The notes beneath the pieces were generated by a model. It did no database searches and was not told the DNA's origin. It worked only from the letters and a program-made list of their open reading frames with translations. A stretch of 64,000 nt of DNA from Halorhabdus tiamatea SARL4B (GTDB lineage: Archaea > Halobacteriota > Halobacteria > Halobacteriales > Haloarculaceae): positions 62,001 through 126,000 of the forward strand of contig NC_021921.1 of the NCBI RefSeq assembly GCF_000470655.1, in the 5' to 3' direction. Below, one piece after another: positions 22,458 to 31,164 of this stretch. Position numbers and translations under genes: made by a program. Position 1 is the stretch's first letter; the number at the start of each line of letters is the position of its first letter.

Positions 22458-23929
22458 TCACCTCCGTCCGACCCGCCAGATTGCCGGGTTAACGAGTCGG
22501 CCATGCGTTCCGCTTCCTCGTCCGTGAGGTCGTCGGGGTGTTCAGACTGGAGCGCAGCAGCGATCAACGCACGGTCGTCCTCATCTGCGTCGTGTTCCCC
22601 TGTCGCTGCTTGGAGTGCCGAGAGAGCGTCCTGTGCGCCCTGCGCGGCGTCCCGGGCATCGTCACGTGTATTGCCACTCGTTCCTGTGTCGGGCGTGTCA
22701 CGCGCTTCACGCGTCGTCTCACCGCCCGCGTCGTCAGTGGTCCGCGGGTCCGGGTCACCGCCCCACTGCGCTCGATGCGTGCCGCAGAAACCGCTCTCGT
22801 GCGTCACGTACTGATTCCCGCACTGATCCCCGTCAGTGTTCGTGCCGCGGCACTGCACGGCCTGCTGACGCGTCTCACCGCTCGCTGCATCGCCCTCACC
22901 GTCGTCATCCTGGTACTGTTCCCAGTCCTCAATCAGTTTCCCGTGGTCAATCTGATTTTCAGGGTCATCGAGATCCCATTCGAGATGCGCGAAGTAGTTC
23001 GTCTCGTACCGCCACGGTGATTCACCCGGCACGTCACGCACACCGCGGACTTTGAACCACTGATTCCCTTTCAGGTACTTCTCCCAGTGATCGTAAATCG
23101 TTGCCAGGTCCGCCATGCCTTCGTCCGCTTTCCCGTCCTTACTAATGATGACGTCCGACTGTTTTCTGACGAGCGGGTGAATGTCGCTGTCGTTCTTGTG
23201 CCCGACGTAGATCGTTCGCAGCGACCCGTTCGGGGATTTACGGAACGCGTTAATACACTTGCTCATAATCGATTCGACATCCCCCTGATTCGTGTACGCG
23301 TTCCCACTGCTACTGAACTCGTCAAACAACGCGAGCTTTTCACCAGGTTCACGCGCGAATTCGAGGAACCCAGAGATATCGCACTCAAACCGGACGTGAG
23401 GGGCGAGCGTTCCGAGCGCGTCGTTCTCGTCCTCGTCAAGCCACCAGTCCGGGATGTTACTAATCTCCCCGGCGCGTTCCAGGTCCTCACGCGACATCCC
23501 GCGGACCGGGACGTTCATCATCACCTTCTCCACCACATCCTCCCGGAACAGCCACCGGATGAGCTCTAACGCGGTCCCAGTCTTCCCAGTGCCCTTCTGC
23601 CCGCGGAACACCGCTTGCTGCGCAGCCGGCCGTAACGCGTTGATGAGCCGGTCGTACCCGGTCGCTTCCGACCGGGTTTCCGACAGTCCCGTAGCAGCGT
23701 TCATACTGCTCACGTGACCGTTCTTCCGCGCGGAACGGAGCATGTGCGTCGTCTCCGCCCGCTCAAGTATTTCTCGGAGCGGTGCGTCTTCCGGAAGGTC
23801 CGCTTGTTCCGCGGCGAGAAGCGCGTTCGCCACGGGCTTGTTATCAGTGAGAACCCCTTCAATCAGGGCTTCAACGTTACCGTCTCTGATTTCGTCAGCC
23901 GTTTTTGCGCTGTCGTACCCGCTTGACAT
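22454..23929 (-). CDS. P-loop ATPase of the morphogenesis operon
   Basis: A 491-residue ATPase. Walker A is GQKGTGKT (110-117); Walker B is KLALFDEF (about 198-205). The region between and after (about 95-330) is a RecA/AAA-like fold, comparable in context to the NTPases that close the structural gene block of haloarchaeal pleomorphic viruses, or to Zot-like proteins. A Cys/His cluster (CRGTNTDGDQC, FCGTHR, about 365-395) may bind zinc, and the C-terminal 90 residues are acidic and disordered. It likely powers assembly, packaging or DNA transfer at the membrane. No membrane helix is present. Confidence 0.7.
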   Translation of the reverse strand: MSSGYDSAKTADEIRDGNVEALIEGVLTDNKPVANALLAAEQADLPEDAPLREILERAETTHMLRSARKNGHVSSMNAATGLSETRSEATGYDRLINALRPAAQQAVFRGQKGTGKTGTALELIRWLFREDVVEKVMMNVPVRGMSREDLERAGEISNIPDWWLDEDENDALGTLAPHVRFECDISGFLEFAREPGEKLALFDEFSSSGNAYTNQGDVESIMSKCINAFRKSPNGSLRTIYVGHKNDSDIHPLVRKQSDVIISKDGKADEGMADLATIYDHWEKYLKGNQWFKVRGVRDVPGESPWRYETNYFAHLEWDLDDPENQIDHGKLIEDWEQYQDDDGEGDAASGETRQQAVQCRGTNTDGDQCGNQYVTHESGFCGTHRAQWGGDPDPRTTDDAGGETTREARDTPDTGTSGNTRDDARDAAQGAQDALSALQAATGEHDADEDDRALIAAALQSEHPDDLTDEEAERMADSLTRQSGGSDGGE

Positions 23930-23931
23930 TG

Positions 23932-25419
23932 TTACTCGTCACCTCCATCGTTGACAGTGTCACCGTCACCGGCACTGTCACCGCCGTCAACGTCTTCATC
24001 GTACGATTCCTCCTCACCGTCGTCATCACCGCCGGTGAAGTACCCGGAGAACCGCGTGCTCGCCAAGGCACGGTCAAGGATGTTGTCCATCGGTCCTGGG
24101 TCGATGTCGGTCGCTTCCGCCAGCTGCTTGTTCAACGCCACTGCAGCGGAGGAGTTGGACGCGGACCGCATTGCTCCCACACCTCCGAGGAGCGTTCGGA
24201 ACGCGTCTGACTCGTCTTCGAGGACTTCACGGTTCCAGTCGATCGCGGACTTCAGCGCAGCGATGAGTGCATCGTGAGCCGTTCCAGGCCACGTCCCTGT
24301 TGCGCGATTTCGTTTCGGATCGAACTGCCTGACTAAGTGCGTCTGTCCGCCCGGTGAACGCACGTCGGCAGGTTCGCCTTCCACGACGTCTAAGTCACTC
24401 ACACGCTCAGGTGCACCGCTGTATACGCTGATTGCGACCGAGTCGTTCCCGTTCACAACTTCCTCGATATCTTCCTCAGTTTCCGCTTCACGGACGTCAT
24501 CGAGGAATTCCTCCACGCCACCTTCAGACCCAGCGCTGACGGTGAGGGCGTCGGTGATGTCGAAGGACACGATGTATTCCTTCGCTGGCTCCCAGAGCCG
24601 TGTTGCGAGCGCGTAGACCGGGACGAACATGATGACGGTCATTGCCCCGGATCCGATTGCGATGACGCGCTGTGCGTCAGTGAGACCGGCCCAAACCTCC
24701 CCGGTGGAGGGAAGGACACCTAACCGGACGGCGACAAGGTACGCGACGACAGAGGCTGCCGTGAGCAACGCGTACCGGTGATGACTGACGAAACGCCGGG
24801 CTTTCCCGAGGACACCTTCGACTGCGTCCTCTTCAACACGGATGCGTTCCTGGGTTGTGAGTTCCTTGTACGTGTTCTCGTGCCGTCGTCGCAGATACCC
24901 GACTGCGAGACCGAGACTGAGCGTGGTGCCGATACCACCGGAGAGAACACCCCACTGTACGATTTGGACGGTTGGTGCGCTGGAAAGGACGTCGGCTGTT
25001 CCGCGGTCACCGCTCGCGGCCATCATTTCTCCGCCTTCTTGGATTGTGATGAGTGCGTCGTCACTCGCTAAGTGGAATCGAAGGACGTGCGTCCCATCAC
25101 CCGGCCGGTAGACTTCGAACGGAACGCTCGCACGTTCATTACTCCCGATATCGACCGCGCCAGAGTCTGTAACGGCGATTGGACCGGAGTGTTCCGTGGC
25201 TGTGACGGTGATTCGGACTAACCCGTCATCGGCGAATTCGACTTTGTGGACTGTCACGGTCCCGAGTTCCTGCACGATCTGAGACGTGTCCACGCTTGAG
25301 GCGTTGACCGCCTCGCTCCCCGTCGCCGTTTCATTCTCAGCCTGTGCGGCTGCAGGCGCGACTCCGGCAGCGAGCGCTAACGCCAGCACTGCGAGCGTGA
25401 GGAGTGCAACTCGTCTCAC
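23932..25419 (-). CDS. Envelope protein with Sec signal and three membrane spans
   Basis: A 495-residue protein. It has a Sec-type signal peptide (first about 26 residues, cut near AAAQAE), an extracellular beta domain to about 150, then three membrane helices (about 152-175, 214-234 and 250-272), and a long acidic cytoplasmic region rich in helices. The start overlaps the stop of the next gene upstream (ATGA). Position between the ATPase and an anchored surface protein suggests a membrane platform that links surface spikes to the ATPase. No family recognised. Confidence 0.65.
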   Translation of the reverse strand: MRRVALLTLAVLALALAAGVAPAAAQAENETATGSEAVNASSVDTSQIVQELGTVTVHKVEFADDGLVRITVTATEHSGPIAVTDSGAVDIGSNERASVPFEVYRPGDGTHVLRFHLASDDALITIQEGGEMMAASGDRGTADVLSSAPTVQIVQWGVLSGGIGTTLSLGLAVGYLRRRHENTYKELTTQERIRVEEDAVEGVLGKARRFVSHHRYALLTAASVVAYLVAVRLGVLPSTGEVWAGLTDAQRVIAIGSGAMTVIMFVPVYALATRLWEPAKEYIVSFDITDALTVSAGSEGGVEEFLDDVREAETEEDIEEVVNGNDSVAISVYSGAPERVSDLDVVEGEPADVRSPGGQTHLVRQFDPKRNRATGTWPGTAHDALIAALKSAIDWNREVLEDESDAFRTLLGGVGAMRSASNSSAAVALNKQLAEATDIDPGPMDNILDRALASTRFSGYFTGGDDDGEEESYDEDVDGGDSAGDGDTVNDGGDE

Positions 25420-27152
25420 TCCCCACCGCCCTCCTCGTTATCTGCCGCCAGCCCCAACCCGAGGAGCCCTGCAACCCCCCATGGAATCCACTTCACCACG
25501 GAATCCTGCGACGACGCGACACCGCCACCCGGGGGTATCGGTTCCTCCGTCGTCGTCTCATTCCCAGTGTCGTCATCGTCAGTTGACGGGAGGTTCGCGC
25601 CGGTACACCCGACCGACTGGATGGACTCAACAACAGGATAATCCCCGTCGCGGACACCCCACACCGAATCGAAATCCAGCGCGGGCATGTTACCCGTCGC
25701 AGTGTCACCCGTCGCCTCAGACGTCGTTAACTCGTACATCTGCCCCGTAGCCGCCCGGTCAAGGTCAGCGATAGTGTCACCGACCGTCCCGATCTCACCA
25801 GTAACACCGGCCACATCACCGTCCCAGAACACGCTCACCGCCGGGTCAGTGACACGACCACTCTTACTATACGTCCGTTTTCCGATTACACCGCCTGCAG
25901 AGTTCGCGGTGGAATCCACACTTGCAGCAACGACGACGGAATGTAGAGCCGTGGAATTGGACGACAGGTGCCCGATAAGCCCGCCTGTCGCCGTCCCGCC
26001 CGTGACAGGCGACCGGGCGGCAGCGTTCGTCACGATCGGGGCGATTGCCTTCCCAACCAGCCCGCCTACCTGACTATCCCCAGTAACACCTGCGCGTGAC
26101 GTGGCGAGCTCGATCTTGGCTGGCGTCTCAGCGAACCCAGTAACACCGCCAACGTACTGTGACCCGTTGACTGTCGCGTCCACGAATACACCACGGATCG
26201 TTCCAAGACACTCGCCAACAGCACCACCAACCATGTTCCCACCTGCCGTCACGGTGCCTTCGACATCGACCGCTTCGATTACACCTGACTCGCCGTTGAT
26301 GCCAGCCACCCCGCCTACGTCATGGGAGTCGCTTCCCATGTCGATATCCGCGGTAACGCAGCACCCCCGGATAGTGCCGTAATTCCCGCCTACGATCCCG
26401 CCAACACCGGTTGCTCCCCCTGTAATCGACCCGCTGACAATGCAGTCTTCCATCGTTCCGTCGAACGCTCCTGCAACTAACCCGACTGCACCGTTTTCGG
26501 ACTGGGCTGAAACGTCGATTGTGCACCGCTTGACCGTCTTAATCCCGCGCATCGCGGTGATTGCACCGACTTGCGTGCCTCCTGATATTGTACCGCTCAG
26601 TGTTACATCGCGTACTGTGAGCGACCCCGCACCTTGGTGCTGCGCGGCGATGATCGCCGCTTTGTAGCCTTGGCTGGTGATGTCCGCGTTGATTGTGATG
26701 TTCTCAACGACTGCTGTGGCTTTCCGGAACAGCGCGCACTGGGCGCTCCGGTCGATGTACAGCCCGTTAATCGTGTATCCGCGGCCGTTGAGGCTGCCGG
26801 TGAACTCCTGGATGGGATCCCAGCCGGCACCGGATTCCCAGGTTTCTGTCGGGGTTGCATCGATGTTGCTGGTGAGGGCGTAGTGCGCTCCCGGGGCATC
26901 ACGCATCTTATCGAGGTCATCGATAGTCTCGATCTGGTACGGGTCGGCTTCGGTTCCCGACCCCGCCAGCCCGCCCGTGGTCGTGCTGGTACTGGTTTGC
27001 GCGGCCACGCTACCAGTCACGTACTTGCTACCGAGCGCGAACGCTGACAGCGACGCGCCTGCTTTCAGCGCGTCACGCCGCGTAACACTCGTGTTCTCGC
27101 CGTCGTTGACAACCGAGCGTTCGTCGTCGTGGTCTGTATTTTCAGATACCAT
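25416..27152 (-). CDS. Tat-exported GLUG-repeat surface protein with C-terminal anchor
   Basis: A 578-residue protein beginning at ATG 27152. A Tat signal (TRRDALKAGASLSAFALG, about 24-42) is followed by a Thr-rich linker. Residues about 65-500 contain repeated units of the GLUG type (VGGIVGGNYGTIRGCC, MVGGAVGECLGTIRGV and similar), which fold as a beta-helix. The C-terminus has a low-complexity stretch and a membrane anchor (WGVAGLLGLGLAA). Bacterial and archaeal GLUG proteins are adhesins or surface proteins. This is probably a spike or fibre of the particle. Confidence 0.75.
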   Translation of the reverse strand: MVSENTDHDDERSVVNDGENTSVTRRDALKAGASLSAFALGSKYVTGSVAAQTSTSTTTGGLAGSGTEADPYQIETIDDLDKMRDAPGAHYALTSNIDATPTETWESGAGWDPIQEFTGSLNGRGYTINGLYIDRSAQCALFRKATAVVENITINADITSQGYKAAIIAAQHQGAGSLTVRDVTLSGTISGGTQVGAITAMRGIKTVKRCTIDVSAQSENGAVGLVAGAFDGTMEDCIVSGSITGGATGVGGIVGGNYGTIRGCCVTADIDMGSDSHDVGGVAGINGESGVIEAVDVEGTVTAGGNMVGGAVGECLGTIRGVFVDATVNGSQYVGGVTGFAETPAKIELATSRAGVTGDSQVGGLVGKAIAPIVTNAAARSPVTGGTATGGLIGHLSSNSTALHSVVVAASVDSTANSAGGVIGKRTYSKSGRVTDPAVSVFWDGDVAGVTGEIGTVGDTIADLDRAATGQMYELTTSEATGDTATGNMPALDFDSVWGVRDGDYPVVESIQSVGCTGANLPSTDDDDTGNETTTEEPIPPGGGVASSQDSVVKWIPWGVAGLLGLGLAADNEEGGGE

Positions 27153-27156
27153 AATC

Positions 27157-27336
27157 TTACACCCCGAACAGCGACCGGAACAGCCCGCCAGCGATACCTC
27201 CCACGTCAATCACACCAGTCGAAACCGCCACCCACGCAACAACCGCGAGCGCAACGGCGACAAACACCACCCTGACACCGAGAACCGCGGCTTTCATGTA
27301 CCAATACCCCGGATTCAGCATCTTCAAGAGTGACAC
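27157..27336 (-). CDS. Small single-span membrane protein in morphogenesis operon
   Basis: Fifty-nine residues, GTG start at 27336 sharing a base with the upstream stop codon. One long hydrophobic helix (VVFVAVALAVVAWVAV, about 22-37) with a glycine-rich tail. Small membrane proteins of this kind are the matrix-like component of pleomorphic haloarchaeal viruses, but sequence identity is not claimed. Confidence 0.6.
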   Translation of the reverse strand: MSLLKMLNPGYWYMKAAVLGVRVVFVAVALAVVAWVAVSTGVIDVGGIAGGLFRSLFGV

Positions 27337-29444
27337 TACTGGTCACCTCCGGAGTCGCGGTCTTGGAGTCCGAGTACTGCAGCGCCGGTCGCTGCAGCAC
27401 CACCGAGCACATACAGTAACGCGTTCCCACCGTCACCGCCAGCACCGCCACCACCCGGCGGGTCATACCGGCCCTTGTGCCGCGTCCGTTCAGCGGCCGT
27501 GTGGATCTGCCGGCGCATCAGTTCCTCCGCACCATCACTGGACAACTCCGCCTGCCTGCCATCTCTCATCCACAACGCGTCGATTTCCTCGCCTTCCGCG
27601 TTCGTCACGCTATGGATGTGGATTCCTTGCCCAGGGTTCGTGAGCGAGCGCCACATCGAGTCGTAATCCGCGACGACGAATTCGGCGTTCACGTCGTTCG
27701 GATCCGGGATCCGGTAGGTCTCGCCAACGAACAGGGCTTCGTCCACGCTCGCAGTGAGCGATTTAATGTCGCTCAACGCGTAATCCGCTGAATCGAGGCG
27801 GATGTAGAAGCTCGCATCCCACTCGCCCGGGTCCTCACTGGACATCCACTCCCCGCTCGTCATTAACTGCCCGTATTGGACCGCCTGAGTGGTTCCGTCG
27901 GCGAACTCGATTATGTGCTGGCCATTGGCCGGTTGGCCTTTGACGTGCAGTTCCACGCCGTCGATCTTCGCACCCTCGCTCAAGTCGTACTCAACCGTCT
28001 TCGCACTACCAGGAACCCAGCCTTCGTCACCCCCGAGAATCGGGACTGTGTCGTCAATTCGCTGCCCGTCGCCAACGCTTTCGCTGGGTTCCAGGATCTC
28101 AACGTCCGCGTTCATCTTCGTGTTCCCTCGCTTCCCGCGCTTCAACGCGCTAATGATTGCGAACCCGGTACTGCCGGTTTCCGCCCAGTCAAGCCCTAAC
28201 TCGCGTCGAACTGCAGCGTTCGACAGTGCGCTCATCGGGATGCGACCCTTCCCCTCGTACGCCGTGTACATCGTCTCAACGTACGCGTCAATCTCTGAGT
28301 CGAACGTTCTAACCAGATCCCAGAGCTTCGTGTACATCTCAGACGCCAAGTCCCCGAGTCGCTGATTGTACATCCCCAACTGGTATTCGCTATCACCCAA
28401 GAAGTCGGGTGGAGCGTACAGGACTGGCGGGATCGGGTACGTCTTGCTGTCAGTCGTGCTTGGCACCCAGTCCCAGCGTCCCTCCGCGGCGATTGCGTCG
28501 TGGAGGGGGTGGACGATCATCTCGTCAGTGTCCTGCTCTGGGATCAACTGCATGACACCGGTTTCGAGGATTCGACCATCCATCAGCGACACTCTGGCTG
28601 GATGCATGCTCGGCTGGTGGAGCGTGAAATTGGAGTGTGTGAGGTTAGCGGCGCTGTTGAAGCTCCAGTAGTCCTTGAGCGACGTGTTATCCAACTCTGA
28701 CGCAACCCGGAAGAACACGCCGTTGATTCGGATGAACAACTCCTCGACCAGGACTAACAGATTGAGTTCGTTACTGGCGAACAACTCTCTGACTGCAGCG
28801 CGCGCGTTGCTCTTCGCAACACCCATCGATTCCCCGCTGTTGAACGCTGCTCGCGTCGCTAACTCGATTTCAGCGTGTGCGAGCTGCTCGTTCTCGCCCA
28901 ACGCAGACTGCCACTGCGTAATCCCGCGCTCAAGCAACTGATGGGCCTCAGCGATATCATACCAGGCTTGCTGCAGGACAGTCCCTCCGGCAACGTCACC
29001 CGGGCTGAACGGGTCGAAGAAGACGTCGCTGAAAATGTCACGTCCTGCCTCGAACACACCAGTGTTCTTCTGCGTGATTGCTCGCGTAGTCGCCCCGCCA
29101 GCGACAGCGGCCATGCCGAGCCCTGACGCCATGAAGAACATTTCCGTGGTTTCCGCAGCTGACGGTGTTGAGAACAGAGTTTCGTGATTGTCGTTAGCGA
29201 CGTAATCACTGTAGCTGTCCTCCATCCAGTACTCCTCTGGGGGAGCGTCTGGATCCACAGTGTTACTGTCAGACGTCGTCGTGTTCTCTTGCGCAGCGAC
29301 TGTAGAGGTCAGCGATGACCCTGCAGTCGCCGTCACGCCCGCGGCTGCCATTGCCTGCATTAGTTGGCGTCTCGATACCGTCACCCCGTCACCGCTCGCG
29401 TCGCCGTCATTGACAAGTTCGCTGTCGTCTTTCTCCTTGGTCAT
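27336..29444 (-). CDS. Large Tat-exported protein with C-terminal anchor
   Basis: About 702 residues from ATG 29444. A Tat signal (SRRQLMQAMAAAGVTATAG, about 24-42) is followed by a long ectodomain of mostly helical then beta character, ending in a Gly-rich spacer and a membrane anchor (LLYVLGGAAATGAAVLGL). A second hydrophobic segment near 105-125 (FMASGLGMAAVAGGA) may be a fusion-like helix. The start after an AT-rich TTTTTTGATACAAAC was preferred over the longer frame to 29492. It has the layout of an anchored surface protein; family unknown. It probably needs Tat export, linking it to the element's tatA. Confidence 0.7.
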   Translation of the reverse strand: MTKEKDDSELVNDGDASGDGVTVSRRQLMQAMAAAGVTATAGSSLTSTVAAQENTTTSDSNTVDPDAPPEEYWMEDSYSDYVANDNHETLFSTPSAAETTEMFFMASGLGMAAVAGGATTRAITQKNTGVFEAGRDIFSDVFFDPFSPGDVAGGTVLQQAWYDIAEAHQLLERGITQWQSALGENEQLAHAEIELATRAAFNSGESMGVAKSNARAAVRELFASNELNLLVLVEELFIRINGVFFRVASELDNTSLKDYWSFNSAANLTHSNFTLHQPSMHPARVSLMDGRILETGVMQLIPEQDTDEMIVHPLHDAIAAEGRWDWVPSTTDSKTYPIPPVLYAPPDFLGDSEYQLGMYNQRLGDLASEMYTKLWDLVRTFDSEIDAYVETMYTAYEGKGRIPMSALSNAAVRRELGLDWAETGSTGFAIISALKRGKRGNTKMNADVEILEPSESVGDGQRIDDTVPILGGDEGWVPGSAKTVEYDLSEGAKIDGVELHVKGQPANGQHIIEFADGTTQAVQYGQLMTSGEWMSSEDPGEWDASFYIRLDSADYALSDIKSLTASVDEALFVGETYRIPDPNDVNAEFVVADYDSMWRSLTNPGQGIHIHSVTNAEGEEIDALWMRDGRQAELSSDGAEELMRRQIHTAAERTRHKGRYDPPGGGGAGGDGGNALLYVLGGAAATGAAVLGLQDRDSGGDQ

Positions 29445-29472
29445 GTTTGTATCAAAAAATTGGTTGAACGTG

Positions 29473-30291
29473 TTACTCAGCGCGCGCAGCAAGCCCGATG
29501 AGGACTATCACGACTGCCACACCGCCCAGCGCAACCGGGTCGCCTGCGGCGTCACTGATGACACCGCCGCCGACCGGGGCGTCGTCGGTGTTCTCCACTG
29601 TCAGCGGTGCGGACGCTGACGTGCCTGCGTACACGGCTTCAACCGTGTAATTGCCCGCGTTAACGTCTGCAGGCGCGATTGTGAACGACTCGTCTGCAGT
29701 GCTCGATGCACTGAGCGAATAGTCGTCCATCGTCTCAGAATGCACGACGCCACCGGAATCGTTGAGAACAACGAACTCAACAGGGCCAACGCGGTCCTGT
29801 CCGCCAGCGCTCAGGGTTGCGTTCACCGTCGCTGCACTGCCGTTCACGCTGTATTCTGACTGGTCAAGGGTGACTGACGGGTCAGCAACCTCGTTGACAG
29901 TCAGTGTGCTCGTGGCAGTTACACCGTCAACGTTAGCCTGCAGCGAGTACGTCCCAGGTGCAATTCCCTGCTGTTCAGGGGACACGTCGATCGTGACTGC
30001 CTTCGTCTGATTCGCTGCCACGTCCACCTGGCGTTCGTAGGTGGCAGTCGTTGAACTGGCAGACTCGTCTACGACAGCGACTGACAGCGTCTGATTACTA
30101 ATCCCGCCAGCGTCCGCCGTCACGTTGAACGTGACGCCCGCGGTGGTGGGTTCGTCAACGTCGTAGTCTGTCGCCTCGATACTAACGTTGGATGCTGCAG
30201 CCGCGGCGGGTCCTGCAGCGAAGACGCTCATGATGAGCGCTGCTACGAGCGCAAGAGCGCCGACTCTCTGCGTTACAGTTCCTGTACGCAT
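29473..30291 (-). CDS. Sec-exported Ig-like surface protein
   Basis: A 272-residue protein with a Sec signal (first about 33 residues, ending AAAAASN), two or three Ig/CARDB-like beta domains (TFNVTADAGG, FTIAPADVNAGNYTVEAVY) and a C-terminal membrane helix (VALGGVAVVIVLIGLAA). Haloarchaeal cells and viruses both make such anchored, Thr-rich glycoprotein-like proteins. It lies four bases from the upstream small membrane gene, so it is in the same operon. Confidence 0.7.
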   Translation of the reverse strand: MRTGTVTQRVGALALVAALIMSVFAAGPAAAAASNVSIEATDYDVDEPTTAGVTFNVTADAGGISNQTLSVAVVDESASSTTATYERQVDVAANQTKAVTIDVSPEQQGIAPGTYSLQANVDGVTATSTLTVNEVADPSVTLDQSEYSVNGSAATVNATLSAGGQDRVGPVEFVVLNDSGGVVHSETMDDYSLSASSTADESFTIAPADVNAGNYTVEAVYAGTSASAPLTVENTDDAPVGGGVISDAAGDPVALGGVAVVIVLIGLAARAE

Positions 30292-30294
30292 TGT

Positions 30295-30507
30295 TTACTC
30301 GTCGAAGAGATCGAACTGATCGGCGAGGTCATAACCCCCGCACAGCGCAACGACCGTACCGATCATGACTGCTGCTTGCGTACCGAGTGCGCTGAGCGGG
30401 TCAACGCCCATCGTGTACCCAAGAACGGCGATACTGGATGCACTGGTAACCGTGTTTGTGAATAGTGCCGGAAGGTCAGGTGCCATGAGTGTCCGTAACC
30501 CGTACAT
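30295..30507 (-). CDS. Small two-span membrane protein, first gene of morphogenesis operon
   Basis: About 70 residues (ATG 30507; ATG 30486 would give 63). It has two hydrophobic helices (SSIAVLGYTMGVDPLSAL and TQAAVMIGTVVALCGG) and an acidic end (DQFDLFDE). It heads the operon of surface and membrane proteins and could be the major membrane component. Upstream is a direct repeat GTCCGTGTTATT/GTCCGTGTTAGT. Confidence 0.6.
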   Translation of the reverse strand: MYGLRTLMAPDLPALFTNTVTSASSIAVLGYTMGVDPLSALGTQAAVMIGTVVALCGGYDLADQFDLFDE

Positions 30508-30576
30508 CAGTAAAACCAGAGGTAGAACCCCTCTCAAGCACTAACACGGACAATAACACGGACAGGGTCGCGCGGC

Positions 30577-30620
30577 GATGTATCTGTCACCGATACCCCT
30601 ACACCCGGTACACGAACGCA
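30577..30620 (+). promoter_or_regulatory. Element-type promoter on the plus strand
   Basis: GTATCTGTC, then GATACCCC 29 bases before ATG 30621. It is the same signal as on the minus strand, but flipped together with the gene, which supports its role as a promoter. Confidence 0.65.
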
Positions 30621-31022
30621 ATGGAACCCGCGCACACCAACGACAAGGACGGAGTGCCCCAGGCCCCGGTCCACACAAGCACACGAACCCCGCAAACCGG
30701 GAGTAGCAGCAACGCCCTTTACATCAACATCCCGCTCACAGCACACCGAACGGTAGGTTTCACGTCGGACTCCATGGTCCACGTCTCACTCCATGACGAC
30801 GGGGAACACGTCGTATGGTACGGGACACGGAGCATTCAACAACACTCAGACGGAGGGAGTCTCTACGTCAATATCCCGGCGGACGCAGCAGAATTACTCG
30901 GGATTGGGGAGAGCACTTGCTTGGATGTTGCGGGGTACCGCGACCGTGTCGAGTACACGGTCCCGGACAAAACCTACGCGTTGGTAGTACACACGGACGG
31001 GGAGAACACTCGCTCGGTGTAA
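30621..31022 (+). CDS. Protein with two AbrB-like DNA-binding repeats
   Basis: A 133-residue protein with a disordered N-terminus and two matching units: ALYINIPLTAHRTVGFTSDS (about 34-53) and SLYVNIPADAAELLGIGEST (about 81-100). Each resembles the AbrB/SpoVT swapped-hairpin motif, so one chain could form a whole AbrB dimer-like domain. ATG 30621 is set by the promoter. It is divergent from the morphogenesis operon and is a good candidate for its regulator. Confidence 0.65.
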   Translation: MEPAHTNDKDGVPQAPVHTSTRTPQTGSSSNALYINIPLTAHRTVGFTSDSMVHVSLHDDGEHVVWYGTRSIQQHSDGGSLYVNIPADAAELLGIGESTCLDVAGYRDRVEYTVPDKTYALVVHTDGENTRSV

Positions 31023-31164
31023 TGTCACCCGTTACACCTATTAGTTGGTAAGTGCCGGTGTCACGCGATTCTCTGGGACGACACGTGTTCTGCAGGACGG
31101 AGGACGAGTCATTAGTAACGCGAACCCGTGGTGTGAGGCCATGCGAACCCGTCCTCCACGCCCA

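Noticed and set aside
22454-23929. Large terminase assignment for the ATPase
   Set aside because: No terminase nuclease domain or partner genes (portal, capsid) are visible; the context is membrane proteins.
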